Source of the DNA: Romanomermis culicivorax
Taxonomy: Eukaryota > Nematoda > Enoplea > Mermithida > Mermithidae
Reading direction: 5' to 3'
Assembly: GCA_963922205.1 (NCBI GenBank)
Contig: CAWUHX010000019.1
Span: forward strand, 1,602,278-1,666,277
Length of the DNA stretch: 64,000 nucleotides
Position numbers and translations under genes: made by a program. Within the stretch, counting starts at the first letter, position 1. Each line of letters opens with the position of its first letter. Positions 53,439-64,000 of this stretch are shown in pieces. The notes beneath the pieces are model-generated. The model worked only from the letters and a program-made list of their open reading frames with translations. It was not told the origin of the DNA and did no database searches.

Positions 53439-54950
53439 TCATCTAGACTTCTTGCTTTTATATCCCGGTCCAGCGGCACCCGGTCCTTGTCCATTGACGA
53501 AAAAGACGCCACCATCGGCTGCACAATACGTCGGGCAAACACCTTTTTCGCCTTGGGTACCGGGTTGGCCAGCATCGCCCGGCGGCCCTGCGGCTCCGTC
53601 CGTTCCTCTGAGACCCGGTTTGCCCTTAGAGCCTTTGGGACCTTGAGGCCCGGGAGTACTGTAAAGATGAGCATACATGGAAGAGGTTGCTAGATTATTC
53701 CACGCAAAACTTACGCGTCGGTGCCGTCCAACCCAGCTGGCCCAGGTGGTCCTGGAACGCCAATGTCGCCGGAGTCGCCTGGATCCCCGGGAATGAGTGG
53801 CGAGGCCTTGGCGTCGGGTCCTAAAAAATTTTGTTGAGAACGGAAGCTTCTCATGCAGAAATCCATTTTGCACCTGGGTCGCCGTTGGCACCATCCATGC
53901 CCGCAGTCCCTGGCGGTCCGGGAGGCCCTTGAGGACCCAGTGCTCCCGTGTCCCCACTTTTGCCTGACAGTCCTGGTGAACCGGTCGGCCCGGGGTCACC
54001 TGCTGCTCCGGCTGGCCCTGGAAAGAATAGATAATGGCAGCCAACTAAATAAGGAATATTAGCCGCTTACCAGGGGGTCCTGGCTGTCCGCTAGGACATC
54101 TCGGGCACATTTGCATCAGTGTCGATTCACAATACGTTGCCGGCCTTCCACTGGTACCCATTGGCTACGGAAAGATGCAATCGGTCAGGAAAATACATAT
54201 CGGCGTGATGGCTGGCTGGGATGTTGAATTACCCAGATACGTGTTAGGTCTCGCCCAAATAGTGACTTTTCAAGACGAAAAAGATTTTTTCCAAAATGCA
54301 ACAAGAGCTTGTTGAAGTCTATCCAAAAACATGAAGTTAATTCGTTTACCAACGCTTTTGAAAGAGGTCAGATCAGGGTAAAATTTGATTGACCCCCCAG
54401 ATTTTCCACGGTGCCTAAGTATGGTAAGAAAATTATTGTAAACCTGAAACTTACCCCTTGAGCACCTTTGGCACCTGGAGCACCTGATCTTCCAGGTTGA
54501 CCTGACGGCCCTGGTGAACCTGGTTTGCAACATGCTGAAATTTCACATTTTGAATTTATTTTGGACTAGTTGGAAAATTAGATCCTCATCACGTTTGCAT
54601 CCTTGAGACACAGCCTGATTTGATCCATAAGCTTGTCTTGCTGATCTGTTGACTTTTACGAAGTCACTTTCGTAAATAGCTTGGTTAGCATTTGCGTGTC
54701 TCATTTCCATTTTGATGTCATCTGCGTTCTCCTTTATATAAATAGTCAACGTACAGTTTGGATCACACTAATCATACAAATTTCTTACTTGACAAAATTG
54801 CAGTTCGTGCTGCATCAAACTCTGCACATGATTCACATAGTTATAGGCTAACGGCAGGGTTACTGTAACAGCCAAAACGGCCGCTATACCAAACGCTACC
54901 GAACTATATGCCACGATGACGTAAGCTTTTTCTCTGATATCCGATTCCAT
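53439..54950 (-). CDS. Cuticle collagen 2, seven exons
   Basis: Exons: 54950-54789, 54731-54593, 54534-54455, 54164-54071, 54017-53874, 53820-53715 and 53658-53439, 314 residues with frame kept throughout. I chose the ATG at 54950 ([10 protein letters not shown]) over one five codons upstream because collagen 3 begins [11 protein letters not shown]. It has the N-terminal membrane span, then NRSARQAY with an RxxR processing site, then a cysteine knot and Gly-X-Y blocks broken by an insert with three more cysteines (MQMCPRC). The C-terminus [18 protein letters not shown] is the CPxYCAxDGG motif of one cuticle collagen subfamily. The exon 2 donor (AAAC|GTGATG) is weak. It is a tandem neighbour of collagen 1, about 530 bp away. 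Confidence 0.9.
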
Positions 54951-55818
54951 TTTACGTCGAGGCAAAAAACGTTCCGGATAAAACTGTTAAACCCGGTTTA
55001 AGCCCTCCTTAGGCTATAGGTAACTTGATTATCTTCTCGACCGAGAAATCAAACACCGATCATAAATATAAACAATAAAAAAAGAAATAACGCAATGCTC
55101 ATAGAGCCGTATTTTTATTTTTCATGAACGTCTACGAAAAGTGCACAACATAATATGCAGGTGCGATGTGAGAGACAAAAATTTCCGGGCGAACGACCCT
55201 TTAACCGTCACTTTTCGATTTTTTAATTGGGTGAAACAAGTGTTTCGTGTGCAAGATTCATAGAGAACGTACGCTAGAGAAGTGACTAAAAAATATAATC
55301 CAAAAATATGCTTCTTATCCAACAGCCTGCTCCGAATATCAATGATGACGTATATCTTAAACAAGAATCTTCTGACGGTATAATTCAGAGAATTTTCAGT
55401 ACTAGGCATGAGATTATCAGCTCGTCTTCAACTTTGGAGAACTGAACTTGTGCCAGACATGCCTTTCAAATATATAAATTTCATCCTCATGATAAGACTT
55501 TCCGGTGGATTGATGTGTAAAGTTTTTGTTCATGTGCTTCTCAAGCACACAGTTTTCTTTTCATGCTTTTCTGACCATTTACTAACCCATATATTTACGA
55601 CCTTATTCCACGGAGACCCAGTTTTTCTCAAAAGTACAACAAGAAATTTTTTCATTCCCAACATCTATCTCAAAGTGTAGGTTAAAAGGACGATAAAAAA
55701 AGATTGCACATTTCACTTCCATATGCGTTTATGCACCACAAATTTTCAGAGCTCCGAACTGTTACAGTATTATGACAAGAATTTAGGGGCATAATTACTG
55801 TACAATAAAAAAATTAAT
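54951..55818. promoter_or_regulatory. Divergent intergenic region between collagens 2 and 3
   Basis: 868 bp separate the two start codons, so shared or back-to-back promoters are expected for two similar collagens that may be co-expressed in the moult cycle. I see no motif I can name. Confidence 0.4.
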
Positions 55819-57645
55819 ATGGATTCATCGGATTCCAGGGAGAAAGCTTACGCTTTTGTGGCTTATACGGCAATCGGATTTTCCGTTTTGACAGTCCTTT
55901 CGGTATGTTTGTCCATTCCTATGGCATATCACTACGTTAATTATATAGAAAATCGACTTGGCGACGAATTAACACATTGTACAGTAAGAATCCTGATTTT
56001 CAGCCTGGAAAATTATTGATAATTGATCATTTAACCTTTTCTCAGGAATCTGCTAATGATGTAGTAAAGTCGGTCGATGGATTGGAATCTTTATCCGGAG
56101 GAAAAAACAGGACAGCTAGGCAGGCTTATAGCAATGGAAATAACAAGGCTGGCGAAGTGTGTCCAGGTGTGTTAAGCATAACTCAGCAGAAGATTTCAAA
56201 AAACTTTTCTATTCATCTAATCTCGAATCAGACGCAGAGAACTGCCTGAACTCAAGTAAATTTTCCCTCCTCGTTTTTGGCTTGTAGTTTGAAAAAATGA
56301 TCTATTTTTCTGAAAACTATTGTCAATAAAAAAACCATAAAACAAGTACCATGTCATATTATCGTTATTTTCTTCTAATCCAAAGTGAAAATTTATTAGA
56401 CCACTCAAGTAATCCTCGAAAACTTATTGGATGGAAAATTTTGCAGTAACAGCTCTGTACAACTGACTTCCAATTCAGTTCTTTGTCATTTTTCATTTAT
56501 TTCACAATAATTTAATGGAAATATACTATAATAATCTTTTTTTCGGAAACGCTTTTAAAAGAAAATTCCGGATTCAAGAGATTTTTGTATGGAATAATCT
56601 AGTATCAGTAATGGCTTGAAGCAAATATAAATGACATAGTTAAGTCGAAAGGTAATTTAATTTTATTTTGTTCGGCCATAAAGTGTTGTAGATCTCGGTT
56701 CTGATTAACTATATAGAAACGCAATGACTGGACCAGTTGTCCAGGATCATTTCAGTGCACTCGCTTCAGGATGCTGCTCACCTGGTCCGCCAGGGCCCAC
56801 GGGAGTGACCGGTAGATCAGGCGATTCAGGCAAGCCGGGAGAACCTGGTCTCCCTGGCATGCCCGGAATGGTACCTCAAAGACCGTGTATAGAACCAATG
56901 GTCCCTCCTTGCAGAGTAAGTGATAACGGAATATTAAAATAAACGTACTAAAATTGAATGGTTTTCGTGTTCAGCCGTGTCCTGCTGGTCCACCTGGTCC
57001 GCCAGGAGCAGCTGGCACTGAGGGAGATCCTGGTCCACGCGGGCCATCCGGTAACATCGGTCAAAATGGAAAAATGGGCGAACCAGGTACCGATGAAATA
57101 CAATATTGTGCTTCGTTGATTTCATGCATGTTTCGAATTTTAAGGCATGCGAGGACCGCCAGGGAATGTTGGTGATCCCGGTCCCGATGGACCTACAGGA
57201 GACGCCGGTCCGCCATCCGAAGCACCACCACCAGTTCCAGGTAGACCACAGGATGCGCGTATTTGCGAGCTGCTTCGATTAATGTAATAATTTAGGTGAC
57301 CCTGGCGACGCTGGTGACCCGGGAGCTGCAGGACCAGTAGGACCGGCTGGACTCGATGGCAAGGATGCTCCCAACGGCACTCCTGGTGCTCCGGTGAGAA
57401 TAACCTGTTGCTAGAGCGTTTTTACAGCTATTTTCACATTCATTAATCTATAGGGCCCCAAAGGTAAACCAGGCACGAATGGCCAGCCTGGAGCTCCTGG
57501 CGCCGCCGGTGACCCCGGCTCCGAGGGAAAAATCGGTGAAAAAGGCCTTTGTCCAACATATTGCTCCACCGACGGGGGTATATTTTTCGGCGATGACAAA
57601 GCCTACGGACAATTATTGAATTTTTGGCGGAAAGCCAAAGTGTGA
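55819..57645 (+). CDS. Cuticle collagen 3, seven exons
   Basis: Exons: 55819-55983, 56046-56166, 56770-56915, 56975-57086, 57145-57240, 57296-57393 and 57454-57645, 309 residues in frame. The start [11 protein letters not shown] leads into the membrane span and [18 protein letters not shown] is the RxxR processing site. The exon 2-3 junction gives [13 protein letters not shown], matching the knot in collagen 2. Gly-X-Y blocks follow, with the break PSEAPPPVP, and the C-terminus [18 protein letters not shown] shows it is the sister of collagen 2. The tail after it is longer and less acidic. The pair is head-to-head, so an inverted duplication of one ancestor is likely. Confidence 0.9.
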
Positions 57646-58471
57646 ACAATCTTTTGCTTTCTTCAAATTTGATAGTTACGTAAAGTGGGCGTTCAATTAG
57701 AAACTTTCTTTCATTGGTAGTTGATTTAAGTTTTAAAAAATGTCTATTAAAAAATAACTTTTTAGAGTAAGCTTGTAAACTCTTGCTTGGCACTGTTTCC
57801 GTTGAGTGATCAAAATTATGATATGGTCTATAGTTACCGCTGTTGAGAAATATTGTAGTGCAATTCGGAACGTATATAAATGGGTTTTTCAGATGAAAAA
57901 ATCGCAATACATGCTCTTTCTCGAATTGTGGACCATAAAATTGTGGACCATAACTGTCATTTTTTGACCATAAAATTGTGGACCATAACTGTCATTTTTA
58001 AAAAATGTGTTCGCCAATGTGGGTTGTTTTTTCTTTGCCTGAGCATCTTTTGTTACAAGTCTTATTTGGCACTAAGTGTGAGAACATAACTCTTGCTGAG
58101 AAAAAAAAAATTTGATCAAATCTATAAAGAACATGAGGTGCTCGAAATTTAAGTCTTTGTTCAAATTGATTCCTTTCGTGAATAAGACAAGAAGATTGGA
58201 AACTTCATACTGCCTTGCTTCACCTCGAATCACGATAAAAGAACCAATGAGCCCACAGGAATTCGTCAATAAATCTCCAAGCTTAATGAATCGCAGAACT
58301 TGTTGAACACCACTCTACTTGAACATATTTTTTTATTTATTAGTTTTGTTATGTTATGCTCCTTTAAAATGTTGTCCATCTTCGATGTAAACCATTAAAA
58401 GAAATTATCCAGTATCTGATTTTCAAATTCCTCACAGTTACGCACCAATCGTTATTTTCGTTGTGACAGTT
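57646..58471. other. Intergenic, nothing recognised
   Basis: Contains two close direct copies of ATAAAATTGTGGACCATAAC near 57935-57985; otherwise AT-rich sequence. Confidence 0.4.
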
Positions 58472-58721
58472 TATAGTCTGTTTTCTTATAAAATGCTTTC
58501 AGATACAAAAGTGACACAAATCAGTACTGTCGTCGAAATCGTTTACATAAAAGTCTTACTGGAAAATTTTTCACTCGAAAAATCGCTAAAGGTTAGGACA
58601 GTATGCTCACAAATTTCCAGCCCTACATGATATTTTGTTTATCAGAAAATCGCAAAAATGTGAAATACTACTTGCTTTCCACTTTCATTATTTGGAACCA
58701 TTTCAAGAAAAATAGACTATA
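58472..58721. mobile_element. MITE with TATAGTCTGTTTT termini
   Basis: Left end TATAGTCTGTTTTCTTATAA and right end TTTCAAGAAAAATAGACTATA are imperfect inverted repeats about 22 bp long; the 250 bp interior is AT-rich and non-coding. Parts of the same sequence recur near 1110, 23700, 42262 and 51370, so it is a family. Confidence 0.65.
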
Positions 58722-58901
58722 GCACTCAATCAGTCTTCGGGAAATGTTTTTTTAAATTAAAAGTGGAAAATGTGTTCTCTTCCGAATGGTTTACACCAAG
58801 CATTTACAGTAGAATTTCAACTCAAAAAGATTGTTTGAAATAACTGAGATGATCACAAAATTCCTCTCCAACGTGCTACATGTTTCGGCAGGGGTACAGG
58901 G

Positions 58902-60268
58902 TATTCTCATGTGAGCGATTCCCAGGTGAGCGATTCCCAAGTGAGCGAATTCCCAAGTGAGCGAATTCCTAAGTGAGCGATTTCCAAGTAAGCGATGCCC
59001 AAGTGAGCAAATTCCCAAGTGAGCGAATTCCCAGTTGAGCGATTCTCATGTGAGCGATTCCCAATTGAGTGAATTCCCATGTGAGCCAATTTCCAATTGA
59101 GGGATTATCATGTGAGCGATTCCCAATTGAGCGAATTCCCAAGTGAGCTATTCCCATGTTAGCGATTTCTAATTGAGCGAATTCCCAAATCAGCGAGGCG
59201 ATTCCAAACGAGATATCGAGAATGTAGTAACACTTTCTTCATATTTTACTTCTTTTTCCATTATATGTTTCTGTGTATGTATCGCTTTTTTCTTTGTTTT
59301 TTGTGTGTATTGTTAATGTTTTCGTTTTTTTACGTTTCCATCTTTTGTCTCTGCTTTCTTTTATGCTCGTTTTTCTTTTCATCTACTTTTTTCTTTTTTT
59401 CTCATGAAACAACAACTTACAAGTTCTCATTTTCAATAAGCATAGTCTCCAGTATTCGGCACACTCTATTTTCTACATAATTTTATCCTTTTTAATTTTT
59501 TCTTCATTATTTTTCATCTTAGTTTTTTGCTTTCAATCTCTCCTGATTTTTTCTTTTTTGTTCTTTTTTCACATTTTTTTCTTTCTTTCTTGCTGCTTTC
59601 TCTATGTTGCTTCTACTTTCTTGTCACTGTCTTCATTCTTGTTGACGTTTCCCTTCTCTTTATGTTTTGTTTGTTTCAGCATTCTTTTGTTCATCTATTT
59701 TATGAAGATTTTCACACTTACAACGATGAAAGACTCAAGCATGTCGAACTGTACAAGAGTTATACAGGAGACTACGGTTATTCAGAATGATAACTTGTAA
59801 TGTGTTGTTTCATGAGCAAAAAAGAAAAAAGTAGATGACAAGAAAAACGAAAAGGAAAGAAAGCAGAGAAAAAAGATAAAAACGTTAAAGCATACAAACG
59901 AAAACATTAACAATACACCCAGAAAACGAAAGAAAAAAGAAATACGTACAAAGAAAAATTTTAGGTAAAGAAGAAAAATATGAAGAAAGTGTTATTACAT
60001 TCTCGACCGCTCGTTTGGAATCGCCCAATTGGGAATTCGCTCAATTGCGAATCGCTCACATGGGAATCGCTCACTTGGGAATTCGCTCACTTGGGAATCG
60101 CTCGATTGAGAATTCGCCCACTTGAGAACTCGCTCACTTGGGAATCGCTCACATGGGAATCGCTCAATTGAGAATTCGCTCACTTGGGAATTCGCTCATT
60201 TGAGAATCGCTCACTTGGGAATCGTTCACTTGGGAGTCGCTTACTTGGGAATCGCTCACTTGGGAATA
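58902..60268. mobile_element. Foldback-like element: long inverted repeats with minisatellite arms
   Basis: The left arm 58902-59215 repeats a 17-18 bp unit (GCGATTCCCAAGTGA). The right arm about 60003-60268 has the same unit in inverse orientation (TCACTTGGGAATCGC). The inverted repeat continues inward: 59215-59420 pairs with about 59800-60003, for example GAATGTAGTAACACTTTC with GAAAGTGTTATTACATTC. The loop is about 380 bp. Long inverted repeats with tandem subrepeats outside are the hallmark of foldback elements. Open frames in it (HLGIAHLGI-type repeats, T-rich frames) are artefacts. Confidence 0.8.
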
Positions 60269-61539
60269 GACTGTTTTGGCAGATCGTAAAACTATAAAAA
60301 GCAAAGCACTTACTTCTTTTTATAGTCCGTTGAATTGAAAATTACGGAAAAGCGAGAACTAGAAGAGTAGGTTCAATTTAATACGCACTCCTCACGGAGT
60401 GAAAAACTTTGTACTGTAAAATACGCTAAATTTCTCTATGATAATAAAAAGGCCAAAATCGTAGAAATATCATGTTTATCCACTGTGGGTAGAAAAGGGT
60501 CGACACCCGAGTGCTACTCGAGGAGTTTTGACCACCTAAGCAGCTAAGGGAAATTGTCGACTGTCTGTTTGTCGCTCACTGACTAGAAGACTTTTTCATT
60601 GATTACAGTAACTTACTAGATTCATATGGATTGAACTTACTTTCATATTTGATCGTTGCATCGATCATTTCAGAATTATTTATAACAATTTAGAGAAAAA
60701 CAGACTACTCAAATTACTTTACTTTACTATAGTCAATATAACGTTTCGGGAATAATGTTGAAAGACTTCTCCGAATGAAAAATATAGTTTACAACTATTT
60801 GATTCGTTACAACTGTATGCACTATGTCTCAATCGGAAACGGTTATATTTTTTTCAATTTGGTCTTTATGATTCAGCTTGACTTCTCATACTGTCACAGG
60901 TTTCCTGTAAAATTCATGCAGTCAACTTAAATCACCATAATAAAGATGTTTCACTCAACTGAGTTAATTGTAGGTATGTTGTCCGAATATGTGAGACCGT
61001 GTTTTGAGGCACACAAAAATGTGCACCCAGATATAATAATTGTTCCCACCTGCCGAATATTTTATGGCCTTTTTTGGCCATTATTCTTTTGTTGTTTGTT
61101 GTGTCGTGAGTGCGATACTTTTTTCTATTTTTTACGATTTTTTTATTCCGAAAAATTACAAGGTAGGTATCGGTTACGGGCTGGTCGAAAAATATTAAAA
61201 TTACGGCTTTTGATGATGTTTTTTATTTTCTTTTGTGTCGTCTCAGTGTTTGGAAGCATTTTCTTTTTTTTACGTTTTTCCTTCATTTAAGCGATTTTTA
61301 TCTAAGTACATTTGCATATATGGCGCTATATTTTGCGGATTTTCTCATAAACAAGCTCCTGGAGTTGGAAATCTTTTTCTCTTTTTCTGTTGTGTTGCCT
61401 GTCTAGATTTTATGATCAAATTTTTATCTTCATTTATTAGGTATGCTTCTTGTGAATGAGTTTTGTTGTATATTCGTCATTTTTTATAGATAAATATGGC
61501 GTGAATTCTAGACATCCTTCGCCGAAGAAGTTTTCTGAA
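60269..61539. other. Intergenic, no gene supported
   Basis: The frame at 60946-61290 is Phe-rich and comes from T-rich DNA; I do not accept it. Similarity near 60590-60680 to parts of 30400 and 38690 suggests an old repeat. Confidence 0.35.
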
Positions 61540-63359
61540 ATGATTTACTCGTCGGTAGCGATTGCGATTTACATGACAAATGTGGGTAAGTCGTGAATAC
61601 TGTAGGTTACGCATGTTTCACATGATACCCGTGTAGCCACCATGAAACATCCTACCGTACCACCCGCTCATATCATTAGGGTGTTTGGGGTTCAAAAAGT
61701 TCAAAAAATCTCTTCAAAAGTGACATGGCTTCCGAATTTTATCATGAATAAGTCGATCAATTATAAACGTTTGTCTATAATTATGTATATGTAAACAATA
61801 AGATTTTAACTTAGCTGAAAGACATCTGTACTTTCCAGTTTACAGTAATTTCCATCGAAAATACGCATTTAGAACAGGAATGAAGTTTATAGTCGATTTT
61901 TTTTAATATTTGTAAATTTCAAACCACAGAAATAAGTACTGTCTTTAAAATCATTCTCATTACTCTTTTCCTCGTCTTTGACTCCCTCAGGATAACAATA
62001 GGATTCGTTTTTCCAGTCCTTATATTGAATAAGTTATGGAGTGTGTGGATCAATTTTGCAATTATTATTGATCATTTTGAAACTGCACAGTCAAGTCAAT
62101 CGACATGTCAGCGCTCAGAGATTATCCGAATTAAGTACCATGATAAAATGTTGAAGGAAAAGTTTCATTGTGTCATGTCATTTAAATGTGATAGGACTTT
62201 GGCGAGCAATGAACTAATGCAGCTGTAGATTATCTGAATTACGCAAAGCAGTGTTGATATACTGGCAAAAAAGTCACTGTCACAACAATTACATCCTACC
62301 TATACTGAATTATTCTTATCCTAAAACTAATAATTTTTCAAAGGTATGATCATATGATACCTGTGCCGATGAATAGGCACCTGCGCCATCGTCGGTACCT
62401 GATTCATAGTTACGGTAAACAATGATCTTTCAAATGCAGGACCCAGTATTTTCTAATAGCTTCTTGTTAGTACTTTGTATTAAAAATTCACGCTTATTGT
62501 CCCTTTTTGAGTTTCCTTTCCAAAATTCTTATATATTGATTAGTGGTAGATATTATTCAATAAATGTTGACTTTTTAATGAAAAAAGCGATACGTCGATT
62601 TCACTAAAAACAGCTTTCCACTCTACTCTTAGTTTTGGCATATTTGGAAAAGACTATGCAAGGTACTCTCACTGCCTTTTGATTTACTGGCTCTTTACTC
62701 TACTCTTCTTTTCGCTCATCTTTCTGTCATACCATATACTCCGCCAATAACTTCAGGAAGTGGGCTAGTTACTTTCTAGCGTACGGGCCCAACTTGGTCT
62801 GACCCAGAACGCGCCTTTTCATTGTGAGAAAATATTTTTTGTTCAAGTGCAAAAAGTATGACGGTTGGGAGTTGTAAAAGCTTTCGGGAAGGAAGAATTT
62901 AAAAATTTTTTTTAGTATTTTTGATTTGGTACATCATTCAGCATTAATTTTGTTTTTCCTCAGCTAGGAGTTCATAATGCGATGAAAAGTTCTCTGACAG
63001 GCGAAATGTGACAACATTTATTAAAGATTTAAGGTCATCGAGAAATCTTTTACAGTATATTTCACATTACTACTTGATTAAAAATTTTAATTTTAATTTA
63101 AAATGCCTATGTACCCGCTCGTTTTATCTCGTTTGATTAATTGACTGGCTTTCAGTGCTTAGCTGCAATCAAAACGTCCCCACAATAGATCACTGCTGCC
63201 ATGAGTTCTTTGCTGGTAACAAATCCTGTCGAGCAGCATGCCTGGACATTCTACAGTTAAGGAAATTCAATCGAACTTCAATAACCTGGAGGAAAAGTCA
63301 ACAGCTGTACATGAAGTGCAAGATAACAAGTGCCGAATTCGCAAACTGTTTAGTCAATA
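61540..63359 (+). CDS. 5' part of a RECK-like cysteine-repeat secreted/membrane protein
   Basis: The secure exon is 63156-63359, with acceptor GGCTTTCAG and donor ATA|GTGAGG. It is phase 1 at both ends, typical of shuffled extracellular modules. It codes DHCCHEFFAGNKSCRAACLDI followed by MKCKI and FANCLV. The order CC-x8-C-x3-C-x2-I ... C ... C is that of the N-terminal cysteine repeats of RECK, a GPI-anchored metalloprotease regulator (family knowledge). A candidate first exon at 61540-61585 codes a short hydrophobic leader (MIYSSVAIAIYMTNV) and ends in phase 1 at GG|GTAAGT, matching. A frame after an acceptor near 62015 could be another exon but is unsupported. The gene continues beyond the window. 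Confidence 0.5.
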
Positions 63360-63402
63360 GTGAGGCAATTTTTCACATTACTCCTATTCGTATGGTTGTT
63401 AA

Positions 63403-64000
63403 CTTTTCTTTTCTTTTCTTTTCTTTTCTTTTCTTTTCTTTTCTTTTCTTTTCTTTTCTTTTCTTTTCTTTTCTTTTCTTTTCTTTTCTTTTCTTTTCTT
63501 TCTTTCTTTTCTTTTCTTTTCTTTTCTTTTCTTTTCTTTTCTTTTCTTTTCTTTTCTTTTCTTTTCTTTTCTTTTCTTTTCTTTTCTTTTCTTTTCTTTT
63601 CTTTTCTTTTCTTTTCTTTTCTTTTCTTTTCTTTTCTTTTCTTTTCTTTTCTTTTCTTTTCTTTTCTTTTCTTTTCTTTTCTTTTCTTTTCTTTTCTTTT
63701 CTTTTCTTTTCTTTTCTTTTCTTTTCTTTTCTTTTCTTTTCTTTTCTTTTCTTTTCTTTTCTTTTCTTTTCTTTTCTTTTCTTTTCTTTTCTTTTCTTTT
63801 CTTTTCTTTTCTTTTCTTTTCTTTTCTTTTCTTTTCTTTTCTTTTCTTTTCTTTTCTTTTCTTTTCTTTTCTTTTCTTTTCTTTTCTTTTCTTTTCTTTT
63901 CTTTTCTTTTCTTTTCTTTTCTTTTCTTTTCTTTTCTTTTCTTTTCTTTTCTTTTCTTTTCTTTTCTTTTCTTTTCTTTTCTTTTCTTTTCTTTTTTTCT
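63403..64000 (+). repeat. (CTTTT)n microsatellite, reaching the window edge
   Basis: At least 590 bp of almost perfect TTTTC pentamers, with one short interruption (CTTTCTTTC) near 63500. It lies in the intron just after the RECK-like exon. Its length may be limited by assembly, since the sequence ends inside it. Confidence 0.95.

Noticed and set aside
60946..61459. Phe/Leu-rich membrane-like frames
   Set aside because: Produced by T-rich DNA; no consistent codon use or start context.
62025..62228. Frame after an acceptor-like TTTTTCCAG, possible exon of the RECK-like gene
   Set aside because: It opens in a compatible phase but no donor was found and the cysteine pattern does not fit; kept only as a remark.

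Overview
The window is eukaryotic and almost certainly from a nematode. It holds a roughly 310 bp tract of TTAGGC, the nematode telomere repeat, and three spliced cuticle collagen genes with the nematode N-terminal transmembrane domain, an RxxR processing site and Gly-X-Y blocks. Genes have short exons with GT-AG introns. Splice acceptors are variable (TATAAAG, TTTATAG, TTTCAG) rather than the uniform rhabditid TTTTCAG, so I lean to a lineage outside Rhabditina; that is inference.

Layout. 0-6 kb: two divergent genes for small secreted proteins rich in Cys-aromatic motifs. 6.4-7.0 kb: a degenerate repeat and the interstitial telomere tract. 7.3-22.9 kb: a TIR (MITE-like) element split by a 14.5 kb Ty3/Gypsy-type LTR retrotransposon on the minus strand. 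Its gag-pol is broken, and behind integrase it carries three large overlapping ORFs, the first of which is a DEDDy 3'-5' exonuclease-like protein. 24.7-29.7 kb: one 5 kb exon coding a giant protein with an RKKR cleavage site, a hydrophobic pore-domain-like segment and an RTX-like Asp/Gly motif. 30-43 kb: mostly repeats (several TIR elements, a 97 bp satellite, a diverged tRNA-Arg) plus one short spliced gene of unknown function. 44-47.7 kb: a two-exon FoxQ1-like forkhead gene. 50-57.6 kb: a cluster of three cuticle collagens (two tandem on minus, one divergent on plus), for which I derived full exon structures that keep frame. 58.4-60.3 kb: a MITE and a foldback element with minisatellite arms. 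61.5-64 kb: the 5' part of a gene with a RECK-like CC...C...C cysteine exon, running into a (TTTTC)n microsatellite at the window edge.

The main candidate for something undescribed is the retrotransposon. A Gypsy-class element carrying an RNase D/WRN-type exonuclease domain in the place usually taken by env, followed by a phosphoprotein-like acidic/coiled-coil region and an RG-rich basic tail, is not an arrangement I know. The giant chimeric pore-domain/RTX-like ORF is second.
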